Assembly: GCA_035578175.1 (NCBI GenBank)
Contig: JAQMRL010000011.1
Span: 8,009,501 to 8,073,500, forward strand
Direction: 5' to 3'
Source of the DNA: Catonia carolina
Lineage: Eukaryota > Arthropoda > Insecta > Hemiptera > Achilidae
Length of the DNA stretch: 64,000 nucleotides
A program made the translations under genes and the position numbers. The notes under the pieces were generated by a model. That model saw only the letters and a list, made by a program, of their open reading frames with translations. It ran no database searches and was not told where the DNA came from. Below, one piece after another: positions 45,176 through 56,688 of the stretch (position 1 is the first letter of the stretch; every line of letters begins with the position of its first letter).

Positions 45176-46520
45176 GAAAAAGGTTGAATATTTCCAAACT
45201 GCTACATTAATTTATTAAAGAGTAACTAACAAGCAAAATTTAGTTCACAACATGCATTATTTATGTAGTAAATTATACAAATACTTACTCTAAAAAATTC
45301 TAAAACATTATGGGATAACGCGCTTCAGATTCAGTTAATAAACAATACGTTCACCCACCTACTGAATTTACATGGACGATAACAACAGTATTTTTTTCAA
45401 ACAATGTATACCTATATTACAGTCAAAAATTTCCATCATGGAAAAATTATCGTAGTTGAATAAAAACTAAAAAAAAATAAACTCTTTAAAGTTCATACGA
45501 TACTTCGAGGTGTCATAAATAATACATAGGTATGAACAAACTGATAAAGAAAACCCGTTAAAATATCCTCTCAAAATATAATACATTATAAATAAACAAA
45601 CAAACAATTTAAATGTCGAAAAAAAATTCATAAAATACTATACTGACAAGAAAATTTGTACAAAGATATAAATGAAAGACAATAACCTACATTTCAAAAC
45701 ATGTTAAAAATAGGTTTAAAAGTTTAGTGTAGAATAACATACAAAAATAAAAAAATAACTTGGCATTTAAGCGAGCCATAAATCAGTTTAATTAACATAT
45801 TAGAATTGCAAATTGAAAGTTAGCCTACATAATATCCATATATTATTTCAATGTTATCAATGGACAACAAAGTCATACGTATCTAAAATGAACCATCTAT
45901 CATATTTAAAATACATAGAAGTTCACTTTAAAATTTATAATGAATGAATTATAACACTTACATTAAAAGTATTCATATTACTTTCACAATAATATTTAAA
46001 TTGTTTTCCTGTTTATTTTTTATCAAATATGAAAGTAAATACAATTATTTATTGCATTTATGTATTTAATACTAAGAAGGAAATTACATAGATTAAATCT
46101 TGGTTTACGGAAGAAAAAAACACCAGAAAAGCAGAAGCCCATAAAATTTGAGGGAAGTGAATAAATAGAATCCAACCAAACTATAAATTATCCGTATTCT
46201 CTATAGTTGAACTCTTTGAGGTAATTTTTAAATTAAGTACCCACAACATTCCAGTTTACCAAAAAAAATTAATAAGACTGCCACGGTCTGGTCAACTTTT
46301 TACGAACTTAGGCCTGCCTTGCCGACTGTAAAAATTTATATATGACATCATGCTGAATTTCAATACTAATTGATTTTGAAAAGATTTTGGCAATAAAACA
46401 TAACAGTTTCAAACTACTGCAGGCCCTAATACAAAAGTTGTAGTTTTTTGTATTTTGTAGCGCGGCATACAAGCAGAATTACCAAGCATCACCCAGTCAC
46501 TCTAAAAGTAGAATGTCAAT
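45176..46520. other. 1.3-kb AT-rich stretch, nothing identified
   Basis: No feature recognised. Confidence 0.4.
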
Positions 46521-46654
46521 AGGGCCGCTCGTGGTGCCAAGGGTGCCAGGTTCAATTCCCGGTTAAATCTGACATTTTTCATCACACATTTTCGTACTAA
46601 ACCAGACTAGTGTCCTGGCAGCCTTATGTAAAAAGGCAGTGTCAAATAAAGTTT
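46521..46654 (+). mobile_element. SINE-S2 copy 2, degraded
   Basis: AGGGCCGCTCGTGGTGCCAA head remnant, B-box GGTTCAATTCCCGG and TCTGACATTTTTCATCACAC as in the other S2 copies. The tail GTGTCAAATAAAG is diverged. Confidence 0.65.
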
Positions 46655-46709
46655 AAAACCATTTTGTTAACATAGTGACTTATTAATACAGTACGTCTAC
46701 TACAAAATT

Positions 46710-47104
46710 ATACGCCCATAACAGGTAGGTGAAGTATTAAATTAATTGCACTCGATCTGCTAGTTCCAGGGCTACATAAAATAGTTCTGTTTCTTATCAC
46801 GGGATCAGCCAATTATATGACTGAACTATTTAAGAATAGAAGAGGTAGAGGTGTAAAAGACACTAGTCTGAGTTATCTCCTCTGAAAGTAATGAATTTTA
46901 CTGTACAGCCAGACCCTGTGGTGAATGAAGTGAAGGTGTCATTTACAGGGTGCAAAATAGATACTTTTCGGAGGGCCTGGTATGCTGATAAGCGTAGGCT
47001 ACTTTTTTATTCAGTGAGGAAGGCTTGGTAAACCACCTCTCTCATTTTACTTAGTAAAACCTCCAGAGGTTCTAACTACCCTTTCGGCTGTTGACCTAAA
47101 CAAA
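46710..47104 (+). mobile_element. SINE-A copy 16 with target duplication
   Basis: Starts ATACGCCCATAACAGGTAGG and ends GACCTAAACAAA. CTACAAAATT flanks it at 46700-46709 and 47105-47114 (10 bp, exact). Confidence 0.93.
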
Positions 47105-47114
47105 CTACAAAATT

Positions 47115-48239
47115 TTTTAAATTTTAAAACAAATCCAGATAGCCTTTTCATTATGTACTAATAAAGTAGTTCGATAATGTCACAGTCTGTTAAAATACAG
47201 ACATTAAACCAGTATTGTTATCGAACATTTTTTGGTAAAATGCTCTATGAGCCGAAATAGTTGAAGGGTGATTTTCCCCAAAATGTTGAGGGCTTATTTT
47301 ATGTTTACCGACACCTGATCACGCAAGATCACGTGAGTTTAGGATGATGTTCATTTTTTTTTGTTTTTACTTAGTTTACTAGAAGGTTTCAACTTGGAAC
47401 ACCCATGTATTATTACAAACCCCTAATCATATTGTGTAATAGAAGTAGGTTTTTTTTATACAGAATTTTACAAAAATCAATACATTAATATTTTTCAGGT
47501 TTACTCCAGAAGTAGAAATTTTCAATTTATAATTAATCTGCACCAAGGAACACTTCAATTTTAATTCTTCGTTAATTGTCTGCTGTTGAAAAATAAAGTG
47601 GATAAGCATCTTTAACAGTATTCCGGACTAGGTCAAAACAAGATGATTAATCAGAACTTCAGAGATAAAAATAAATAATCATGAAGTGGCCGACTTTCAC
47701 CTTCTTTTCTTCGAATTCTGTCTGTGATTATTATTTGATAACTTCGAATACGCTTCGCAATAAGCTTTACTGGCAGGAAGGGTGTAGCACGTCTAGACAA
47801 AATCTGTGGGTGGGGATTCCTCTTACAATTTCTTATGTTAGTCCACACACAATTACCAGTCCAGTGTAACAACTATCATTAATGATCTTTCTCCACATTT
47901 AACAACAAAACGACCTGAAATAAATTAATTTTTTAAAAGTTTCAGACGGTATATTACTAAAATATTCCTCTACAAGTTCACAGTAATTTAAAAATTATAA
48001 ATACTTTTCTTTTAGATACACTATTATTTTTATAATCAGTGAAATGTTTAACCTGAAGTACATTTTAAATCAAGTTAGATAGATACAAATTAAGGAGCAC
48101 TAGAAAATCATCAAAATTTAGAATTAACTGCCCTCAGGTATCACTTACATAGGCGTAGTCAGGGTTTTTTTCCAGAGGTAGAGGGGAAAAATAAGATAAA
48201 AGTATTTTATTTAAAAATGTTTTTATTTGAACATGATTA
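47115..48239. other. 1.1-kb stretch, nothing identified
   Basis: A 73-codon minus frame (47651-47872, ending LHDYLFLSLKF) and a 62-codon plus frame overlap. Neither is recognisable. Confidence 0.35.
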
Positions 48240-49270
48240 TGGCATTTGGAGATTTAAAAAAGCATTTGATAATCTAGACTGAAGTAAAATGTTTAAAACG
48301 TTGAAAAGGCTAGGAATTAGATACAAAGAAAGGAAAGTTATCTACGGTCTGTATAAGAATCAAACGGCTGTTTTGAGAATTGAGGGGTACGATAAAGAGG
48401 CTGCTGTAAGAAAAAGTGTACGACAAGGTTGTTTATTGTCACCACTACTTTTTAACTTGTATATAGAACAGGCTATAAATGAAGTGAAGGAAAAATTCGC
48501 CGATGACTTCGAAGTATTAGCCGAGACAAAGAAAAACTAGAGGATATCTTAAATCAAATGGATGAGATCTTGAGAAAGGATTACTTCATGAACATTAATA
48601 ACAACAAGACGAAAGTGTTGTGCAGTAGTAAGAGTGGTTTAGAGGAGATGGGAAATTTAAAAGCAGACAACGAAAATATACACGAAGTTGAGGAATTTTG
48701 CTATCTAGGGAGTAAAATAACAAAGGATAGTAGAAGCACAAGTGATATCAAAAGTATGATTGCTTAAGCTAGAAGGGCCTTTGAAATAAAAAAACAGCAT
48801 ACGACTGCAAACATTGATTTACAGATTAGGAAAAATTTCTTAAAACACTATGATTGGAGTGTATCATTATACGGAAGTAAACGTGGGTGATAGGGGCTGT
48901 AGAAAGGAAGAGGATAGAAGGTTCTTGAATGTGGTGTAATACGAAAATGTTAAAGATTAGGTGGGTGAACAAAATAAGTAATTTAGAGGTTCTTAGCGAG
49001 TGGATGAAAAAAAAAGTATATGGAAACATCTATCCAGAAGAAGACAGGCAAGTAGGGCATATCTAACGACATCCAGGTATTGGTCTATCAATAATGGAGG
49101 GAAATATTGAGGGAGTGAATTATAGAGGGAGGCACAGGTTAGAATATATAGAGCGAATTACAAAAGATGTAGGGTGTTACAGGTATGTAGATATGAAACT
49201 ACTTGCGCAAGATAGAACAGCTTGGAGAACTGCATCAAACCAGTCGAGAGACTGATTACAAAAAAAAAAT
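48240..49270 (+). pseudogene. LINE-D reverse transcriptase fragment with 3' end
   Basis: The plus strand reads the RT palm: GDLKKAFDNLD (motif A with the first catalytic Asp), YKERKVIYGLYKNQTAV, SVRQGCLLSPLLFNLYIEQA (motif B), then after an apparent deletion FADDFEVLAE (motif C, the catalytic Asp pair). The tail continues KTKVLCSSKSGLEE and EFCYLGSKITKDSRS, followed by degraded frames. Two open pieces (48289-48540, 48558-48767) are parts of it. The 3' end has ATCAAACCAGTCGAGAGACT and GATTACA, then A(10). CAGTC-GAGA-GACTG forms a perfect 5-bp stem. It is the only LINE-D copy here that reaches the RT core. Confidence 0.88.
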
Positions 49271-49322
49271 ATTAAAATGCTAAAAGTAATTAGTTGCAAT
49301 GCTATTCTAATTTATTTAAATC

Positions 49323-49520
49323 TTATTTTATTAGTAGCCTACGGGAGTTCTGGCAAAATCTTGACAAAATTTCTTTCTCAAATTTATTTTTAACTTCCAA
49401 ACCCCTCTTTTTACGGATACTCATCATACAAAAGCCGTCAAGCCGATTTCCTGTCATTGCTGACCGTAACCAATTTTTTACTTTGGGTAAGGTGCTGAAG
49501 GATCTTCTGATAGTGCACAT
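49323..49520 (-). pseudogene. hAT-family dimerisation domain fragment
   Basis: The minus frame reads CTIRRSFSTLPKVKNWLRSA, MTGNRLDGFCMMSI and FEKEILSRFCQNSRRLL, then stop. This is the C-terminal hAT dimerisation pattern (RSFS.L.R.K...R..M...RL..L.....), as in ZMYM-like and other hAT-derived proteins. Further 5' on this strand (49530-49700) a frame with ISASEAELKYNQRKEKICEM may belong to the same protein after a frame change. No inverted repeats were located. A transposon remnant is more likely than a host gene, since the upstream frames are broken. Confidence 0.7.
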
Positions 49521-49700
49521 TATGAAGGGCTATACAAGAGAGATAAGTAGTCTCATGTTATGGATGGGTAGAAGTTGGGTTTTTTTATTAGTGCAGCTAG
49601 TTCTATCGCCTTCAGTTTGGCATTTCGCATATTTTCTCCTTTCGTTGGTTATACTTAAGTTCAGCTTCACTTGCACTGATTCCAGCGCTTAAATAGGGAA

Positions 49701-51606
49701 CAGAAACAGAAGAACAAGATGGTGTCTTTCCGTCGCGACGATAACATGGTTTCTTGCCGCGCGATACTATTCCTTTAGACCTGTAATTTTTTGTTTTACT
49801 AAATGAGCCAGAGGGGACAAGTGCTCCATCTTGGCTACGTTAATGCTTACTACTATGAGTAGATCTATTTAAATGAAATACTGCGTTTGATTTTTGAATC
49901 GATTTTTTTATCTATGGTTCAAACAAACTTTGGGTTGAATTTAGCAAGCCAGCAGTGCTACAAAGTACAAATATTTTGACCAGAAAAACATTCCAAGATT
50001 ACGGAATTCTTCGGTTGAAGTTAGAATGATGTGTTTAAATTTATCTTGGTTTTGTAAATATTAATAATCATCTGATGAATTATTAAAATCATTATTTGAC
50101 CTTCCTACCATTTCCCAGATCGCTTCATTCCTCATGTGGTTCAACCTCTTCTCTAGAAGTCCATCTCCAAAAATGCAATCATCCTATTGGTAAATTTATA
50201 CTCGACCAAAGTCCCAAAATGTTGAATAACAACTATTTAAATTTTGAAGATAATTTTTAGGATTTTACTAATAGATTTTAATGTTTAAACGAAATTACCT
50301 TAATTAAATTAAGTTTAATATAATCATTATTAAAAAACAAATACACCTTAAACTACTTTCGGATATTTTAAAGTAATTTTCAGAGCTTTACTCAGACAAT
50401 AAAACCGAATAAATAACCTAAATATTATAATAAAAAGGCAAAATATGCGTACAACCGACTTAATTTAATAGAAAACTATTTACAACAATTACTGCAATTA
50501 AGTTAAAATTATAGCAGTAATAGGAAAAATACGTGAGAAAGCGTGATAAATACAGTATATTATATTTCAAATTAAATTACGATAATAAAAAAAGTACTAT
50601 ATTGTACTGTTTAGTTTCTGATTACAAGTCAGTAACCGCTATAAAACAAGTTGGATCAAAGTGTAAGAGTGTAATATTCTTAGAACGTTATAGTGTTCTT
50701 AGAAGACAGATAAATACCAACAGAATAGCCGACGCCGGATCAATTCGTTATGGAGAATTTTTTAGACTAGGTTGAATTTAACAAGGCAAGGCATTCTTAG
50801 TTACTTCTATCGAACAATCTTTATGTTTTGTAGCAATATACAGAAGAAAATGTGGAGCATCTAATACAATGTAAGCGAATAAAGAATAGCCAATTCAAGA
50901 TATGATGGTACAATACAAAACATTGGCAAGACTCGTCTGTTCGAAGTGTAGTAAACATTCCTTTATAAACCAGAAGATGAACTACTAATAATTGTTTTCA
51001 GTAACTTCTTTTATAACTACTGAACACAACATATCAAAATGGAACTGGCTAAAACTACAAAATGGATTTGGTAACTACATAAATTTTAAATAAAGAATTA
51101 AAACAAAATCGATTACATTATATCTCTAATTATTCGTTCTAAGGAGTACAGAATGTGATCCAGACATGAATAAATCCAGATTATTAGGAGAATCATAAAA
51201 TCGTACTATATGTTTTGCCATAAACCGTAAAGAATTTTTAATATCATTTCGGTTTAGTTTTATTACAATAATATAGAATTTGTTGGATGGTTTCTTAAAA
51301 AAAAAAAATCCTGACGTACTTTCATCCACGTTCATAATTGAATACATAATTTCGCAATAGATCCCATTTACGGTTCAGTTGAAGCGAAGTCATTAAGTCG
51401 TACCTGCCGAGATTCGCTATGGAAACTTTCATCTCTCAACATGAAATACAGGGTTCAATTAATCCAGGATGTGCGTTCTGTACGAAACATCCAGAAATTT
51501 TGACATTATGTTTTATTCTGATCCAAATAACTTTAATTTTAATACTTCGGGTAGATAATACAACCAGACTAGCGAAAAAGAAACGAACAACAGCAGAGAA
51601 GGAAAG
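49701..51606. other. 1.9-kb stretch, nothing identified
   Basis: Mostly AT-rich. An 80-codon plus frame (50533-50775), a 73-codon minus frame (51126-51347) and a 91-codon plus frame (51419-51694, overlapping the start of the group B fragment) carry no recognised domain. Confidence 0.35.
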
Positions 51607-51742
51607 ATGGTCTGTGCACTCCAGGGAACTCATCATTTGTACAAGAAGAAAGCACTCTCAAGAAAAGCCAAGATTGGACAATATAATGCTGTGAAAAAAA
51701 CCTGTATGTACGCGAATGAATGCCTTAGAATGACCAGTAAGG

Positions 51743-52622
51743 CATTAATATTGATTATTAATATTAATATTCATATTAATGTATTCATATTAATCATCAA
51801 ATGATGATTACATGTATTCGCTGTTATTTGCTGATGACCAGGTAATAATGGCGGGAGATGATCACGATATTGAATACATGATGAGAAACCTGGCTGAGAC
51901 TTATGAGGAAAATGGGATGAAGATTAACTACCAAAAAACCAAATATTTAGTGGTAGCAGGGCAGGCAAGAAATCTGCAGATATATGGACACACTATTCAT
52001 GTATGTGATCAATATAAATACCTGGGAAGTGTAATAACGTCGGAAGGAAACTCTAAGAAAGAAATAACAAACAGGATTGGACAGGCTAGACAGGCAACAC
52101 AAAAATTAAACCCGGTACTCTGGTCAAAAAGTATCAGGAATAGCACAAAAGTTCGTCTATATAATACTGTTGTGCAAAGTATTTTGACATATGGATCAGA
52201 AACCTGGGAGATGACCAAGAGAGATCAGCAGAAAATAAATGCGGTAGAAATGGACTTCTTACGCAGAAGTTGTCTGGTTTCTAGGGTAGACCGGGTTAGA
52301 AACACCGAAATTAGAGCTCGTACACAAAAACAAGACACCACAATGGAGGAAATCGAAAAACGACGTCTGGTATGGCTGGGACATGTGCAAAGAATGGGAG
52401 ATGAGAGATGGCCAAAGAAAATAATAAACTGGACCCCTTGGGGACGAAATAAGCGTGGTAGACCACCTGAAGCATGGATAAAGCAAGTATCGAAAGATAT
52501 GCATGCTAGACAATTGGAGGGAGGAGACTGGATGGATAGAGAGGGGTGGCGTATGGGATGCGAGAGACGGCCAGAGCTGTAGAATAACTCGCTTGATATA
52601 TATAATATTCATATAATTAACT
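51743..52622 (+). mobile_element. 5'-truncated LINE inserted in the group B fragment
   Basis: Begins with an AT-rich ATTAATATTGATTATTAATA patch and ends ATATATATAATATTCATATA after the RT stop. Group B sequence stops at ACCAGTAA and resumes at GTGAAGCAGAG; the empty site is seen at 41880 (reversed). No clear target duplication. Confidence 0.75.
51812..52582 (+). pseudogene. Non-LTR RT fragment, 256 codons open, includes FADD
   Basis: The open frame starts inside the RT palm: LLFADDQVIMA (residues 4-14) is motif C with the catalytic Asp pair. Next come NGMKINYQKTKYLVV, YKYLGSVITSEGNSKKEI, LTYGSETWEMTK, MDFLRRSCLVSRVDRVRN, RRLVWLGHVQRM and GRPPEAWIKQVSKD. It stops at CERRPEL. The order is that of RTE/endonuclease-RT type LINE proteins in insects; the exact clade is inference. 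The 5' two thirds (endonuclease, RT fingers, motifs A and B) are missing. The frame is unbroken, so it is young. Confidence 0.9.
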
Positions 52623-53124
52623 AAGTGAAGCAGAGAAATTTGATAGAAAAATCCACCGCAAGATAATAGCTCCGAAGATACATAGTAGACGGACAATATA
52701 GATTACGAGGTCGAGAAGAATAGTACAAAGAAAATGAACGATTAATGTTAACAATTAGAAAAAGAAGACTAAAATTTTACGGACACCTGTATAGAATGGA
52801 TGACAAACAAATTTTTCTAAGGTATCGGATAAATGGTTTCAAGAAATCAGAAAGGATAATGAGAAAACCGGAATAAACCGAGAAAACTTAAAGAACTAAA
52901 TCTTATTCAGACAACTGACAAACGAATTTTTAAGACACTTAACAATAGACCTAAGGTGTCGGATAAATGGTTTCAAGAAATCACAAAGGATAATGCGAAA
53001 ACCGGAATAAACCGAGAAAACTTAAAGAACCAAATCTTATTCAGACAACTGACAAACAAATTTTTAAGACACTTAACAATAGACCTAAGGTGTCGGATAA
53101 ATGATTTCAAGAAAACACAAATTA

Positions 53125-54474
53125 CGAGGGTAGGCTGATAAGTAATGCACACATGCTTGTAGAAGACGAACAAAAAGAAATAGCAAGATGGGGTAAATAA
53201 CAAATTAAAGTACAAATCTTAACCTACCAAATTATCTATTTATTTTTCAATATAGTCACCGTTAAGCATTACACATTTCTCCCAACGTTTAACAAGTTTT
53301 TTCATTCCGTCACTGAAAAATTCTTCCGACTTTCCTCGAACCCAGGACGCAATAGCTGCCTTCACCTCATTGTCCGAGCTGTAATGATTACCCTTAAGGT
53401 CTCTCTTCAGTAGAGGAAAAAAATAAAAATCGCAAGGCGCAAGGTCGGGGGAGAATACGGAGGGTGTAAAATTGGTTGAAACTTAAGGTTTCTCAGAGCC
53501 TCTCCAGTTGCACGCGAAGTGTGTGGACGAGCATTGTCGTGTTGCAAAATTATTGGCGCCAGGTTGCCTCTAACACGACAAACTCGACGTCGGAGGTGTT
53601 TCAGAGTCTGTATATACTGAGCAGAATTTACCGTTGCCCCTCGTTCCAGATAATCAGTCACATAAACTCGGCGAGCATCCCAAAACACAGTCAAAAGAAT
53701 TTTTTTTGCGGACGGTTGTGTTTTGAACTTTTTCACAACAGGAGAATGTGGATGACGATATTCAGCGCTCTGCCTTTTTTCTTCGGGATCGTAATGATGA
53801 ACCCATGACTCGTCCCCCGTCACAATATTCAAAAGAAAGTCGTCTCCTTCGTCACGGTAGCGCTTCAAAAGTTGTTCACAGCATTCCAATCGACGCTGTT
53901 TATTCTCGTCTGTCAGACGGCGTGGTACCCATCGTGCACAGATTTTACGGTATCCCAATTGTTCAATAATGAAGCCAACACGTTCCTTAGATATTCCAAT
54001 TTGGTTTGCGATACGCTGTTGAGTGATTCGCCGGTCATTTTGAATCAAATCATCGATGAGTTTGCGACGATTATCGTCTGAGGCAGTGATTGGTCGTCCA
54101 CTGCGTGTTTTGTCAACAATTAAGGCTTTTCCAGGTTGGCAATCACGAAATTTTATTACCCAACGATTCACAGTAGACCTATCAACAGTATCGTCACAAT
54201 AAACAGCCTTTAAACGACGATAAATCTCACTAGGATTCACTTTCTCAGCAGTTAAAAATTCGATAACAGCGCGTTGTTTAATTCTCGTTGACATAGCACC
54301 AGAACACGACGCCATACTTCCACTACTCAAAACAAACTGAATGAAAGCAACGCCTTCAAACTGCGCAGGCTTGTAGAGGAGAAATAGTACTTCCACATGC
54401 CACCAGGCGCGCTACTGAAGTTTATTTAGTTGTCTTCTACAAGCATGTGTGCATTACTTATCAGCCTACCCTCG
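53125..54474 (-). mobile_element. Mariner element 2, 1350 bp, perfect 43-bp ends
   Basis: Terminal inverted repeats 53125-53167 and 54432-54474 are identical over 43 bases (start CGAGGGTAGGCTGATAAG). TA flanks both ends (53123-53124, 54475-54476). It sits in the third unit of the group B tandem repeat. Different family from mariner 1: its ends are longer and the protein is distinct. Confidence 0.96.
53240..54396 (-). pseudogene. Mariner transposase with one frameshift
   Basis: 329 open codons plus a shifted C-terminal part. Probable start is one of the Met at residues 28 or 35 (MASCSGAM, MSTRIKQR). Helix-turn-helix parts are NPSEIYRRL, STVNRWVIKFRD and RRITQQRIANQIGIS, then the ARWVPRRL linker. 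Catalytic Asp195 (IVTGDESWVHHYDPE) and Asp287 (LQHDNARPH) are intact. At the third Asp the run of five G at 53447-53451 (C on the coding strand) is two bases longer than the YSPDLAPCD motif needs. The frame turns into PPTLRLAIF and stops at 53407. In the next frame APCDFYFF, at the D34D position, and an ordinary C-terminus ending GDYIEK at 53240 are readable. One small indel separates it from an intact enzyme. Confidence 0.93.
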
Positions 54475-54715
54475 TATAATGAGAAAACCGGAATAAACCG
54501 AGAAAACTTAAAGAACCAAATCTTATTCAGATAACTAATTACGAACTTTAAGGGCTTCAACGAAGAGCAAAAACAGAACAACGGGTGGACAGAAGAAAGG
54601 AGAAAAACCTACAGTAAACGAATGCTGAGAATGTGGGCTGCAAAAAGAACTTTTAGAAACGTCTAAAGTTACCTCACATGGTCTAAAATTGGCCTATACG
54701 GAAGAAAAAAACTTG

Positions 54716-55319
54716 ATTTTGAATCAATATTTTCTTTTGTGGACCGACTTGATAAAAATAAATAATTAATTTTTAGCACATTAAGAAGAAAATTTTTTAT
54801 TTTAGAATATAAAGTTAGGAGAAGAAAAGATTTACCACACAAAGTATTTTGGTAACGTTACTTCTTGTTCGCTATTTCTTGTTCTTGTTTACTAACAGTC
54901 CAATGACAAAATCTATCACTCTAACTACAATGCAAGTAATGCTACTGTGTTAATATTAACATACCAATAAGGATTTTGAAAACAGGTGTAGACGGATTGT
55001 TACTTCTACGTTTATTTGAATATTCAAAATAATCATACTTTATTTTCTCTTTAATAATTATATTTATGTATATTTGATCAAGATTGTCCTTCCTTCCTTC
55101 CTTCCTTCATTTGGTTTTATCAACTGTTTAACAATAATACGAGATAAAAACACCTTCTTCCTAAAAAAAGTAAAATATTTAATAATTTTTTTATTTGAAA
55201 TAATTTAAAAGTTTCTTTTAATTTAAATCAATTTTTAAAATAATACTTATTTATTGAAATAAATCAAATTAAAAAATGCTATAAATTTGAAATTATTTTA
55301 CATGAATAAGAAAATTTAG
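54716..55319. other. AT-rich stretch with (CTTC)n
   Basis: A TTCC repeat of about five units lies at 55088-55108. Otherwise nothing recognised. Confidence 0.4.
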
Positions 55320-55362
55320 AATTATTTTGCAATTACTATAGTGCTGAAAATTTTGACGCCCC

Positions 55363-55568
55363 GTGCAAGAATCTATGCCACCTTTAAAATCGTGTCCGTC
55401 CTCCACGCACAAAGAATACTGCATCTATCGCATAGCGGATGTACAAGTAGAATTTCTAGTATTAACCCCAACCTGTGTAAGTTTAAAACACAGCCTGACA
55501 CCTAAAACGTTTCCTGTGATGCGACCCGTCTTGACAAAAACCATGGAGTAAAAAAAAAAAAAAAAAAA
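55363..55568 (+). other. 62-codon frame running into poly(A)
   Basis: A frame from 55363 to a stop at 55549-55551 is followed at once by about 18 A. The local GC is higher than the flanks. This looks like the 3' end of a retroposed sequence, but I recognise neither protein nor family, and no flanking duplication is evident. Confidence 0.3.
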
Positions 55569-56063
55569 TAGTATCACCTAACGTAACAGATTAGATTATT
55601 AGAGGGTCGAAAAGACATCACAGCCTCTATCCTCAGTACAAAAAGAAGAAATGTATGATGATAGCTCATGTATAAGAGTAACGGACTACTTAAAATTAGA
55701 AATCTTCTGGTCCTTTTTTCTCTGTTCGATAAATTGACTAGGTTATAAAAGAATTGAGACAGTAGTGAATGTGTGTCAACACAGGAAAAACTCTAAAAAA
55801 TGCAGCGTTTTCTTAAAAATTACTCTGGTAAATGAAACTGTCATCATAATATTCAACTAACCTAAAAACATCCTGTGTTGCATAACATGAAGAATTTTGT
55901 TTCAATTACTGTTCCCTAAACTTTTTACCCTGTTATCATCATCCGATCAGGAATGCAAAGGGAGACATCTACTCATTTCTAAATTAACTTAATCTACTTT
56001 TAATTTACCCATAAATTAAATTAAATACTCTAAAATGTTCCTCATACATACTCTACAATTTCG
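55569..56063. other. Stretch with nothing identified
   Basis: No feature recognised. Confidence 0.4.
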
Positions 56064-56405
56064 GTGCAACGTTTCAGAACTATAAAATAGTTCTGTTCCT
56101 TTTTTACACGACCAGCCAAGTAAATAACTGAACTATTAAACAATAATTTAAGGTAGAGATTTAAATTACACAATAAGAGCTCATCTGAAAGTATTGAACT
56201 TAATATACAGCTAGATCCTGTGGTGAATGAAATGGAGGTATCATTTACAAAATCTACAGGTAACAGTTTTTCAGGAGGCTAGACGTATGTTAAGAAGTCA
56301 TACTTTTCAATCCAGTTAAGGATGGTAAACCAACTGCCTTGTAACTGTAGGTTACTATAATCTCTATTGATTCAAACAGTCATTTGGCTATTGATTTAAA
56401 CAACG
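56064..56405 (+). mobile_element. SINE-A copy 17, highly diverged
   Basis: AGTTCTGTTCCTTTTTTACA, GATCCTGTGGTGAATGAAAT, GGATGGTAAACCAACTGCC and CATTTGGCTATTGATTTAAA keep the family order, with many substitutions. The oldest-looking copy. Confidence 0.75.
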
Positions 56406-56688
56406 CCTAAAACTTTTTAACTCTTTCGATTCATTTTTTTTATTATTATAGAAAAAAATCATGATAATACATTATAGTAGTACATAAAAATTCTAAGGCG
56501 GTTAACGAAATATTATAGATTAGTGCAACGAATCATTCAGAGTTTTAAGGGATGTACTTTCTCTAAATTTCAATATTTTACAGATAAAAAACATTAAAAA
56601 AACATTTAATTTGAAATGTGAAATTAATTCGATTTCCAATTCTCCTGAATTCGAACTGATAAAATAAAATTTTTATCGATTACATTAA

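Larger units (their letters stand above)
52821..54540 (+). repeat. 134-bp tandem triplication inside the group B fragment
   Basis: GGTATCGGATAAATGG at 52821, then GGTGTCGGATAAATGG at 52955 and GGTGTCGGATAAATGA at 53089 mark three units of period 134. Unit 3 is split by the mariner (53125-54474) and resumes ATGAGAAAACCGGAATAAAC. 134 is not a multiple of 3, so the duplication broke the RT frame. Confidence 0.9.
51607..54715 (+). pseudogene. Group B LINE fragment, interrupted twice
   Basis: Pieces 51607-51742, 52623-53124 and 54475-54715 read in order: SRKAKIGQYNAVKKTCMYAN and ECLRMTSK; then RKRRLKFYGHLYRMDDK; then WFQEITKDNAKTGINREN; then EEQKQNNGWTEERRKTY, RMLRMWAAKR and FRNV with stop; and the 3' UTR GGTCTAAAATTGGCC. 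The order matches the minus-strand copy at 41050-41960. An RT fragment is inserted after LRMTSK and a mariner in the third repeat of a tandem triplication. Upstream RT core absent; 5'-truncated. Confidence 0.8.

Noticed and set aside
49294..49692. 132-codon plus frame
   Set aside because: It is antisense to the hAT dimerisation fragment, which gives a recognisable protein pattern on the minus strand.
53476..54081. Plus-strand frames of 69-110 codons opposite the second mariner
   Set aside because: Shadows of the transposase pseudogene on the minus strand.
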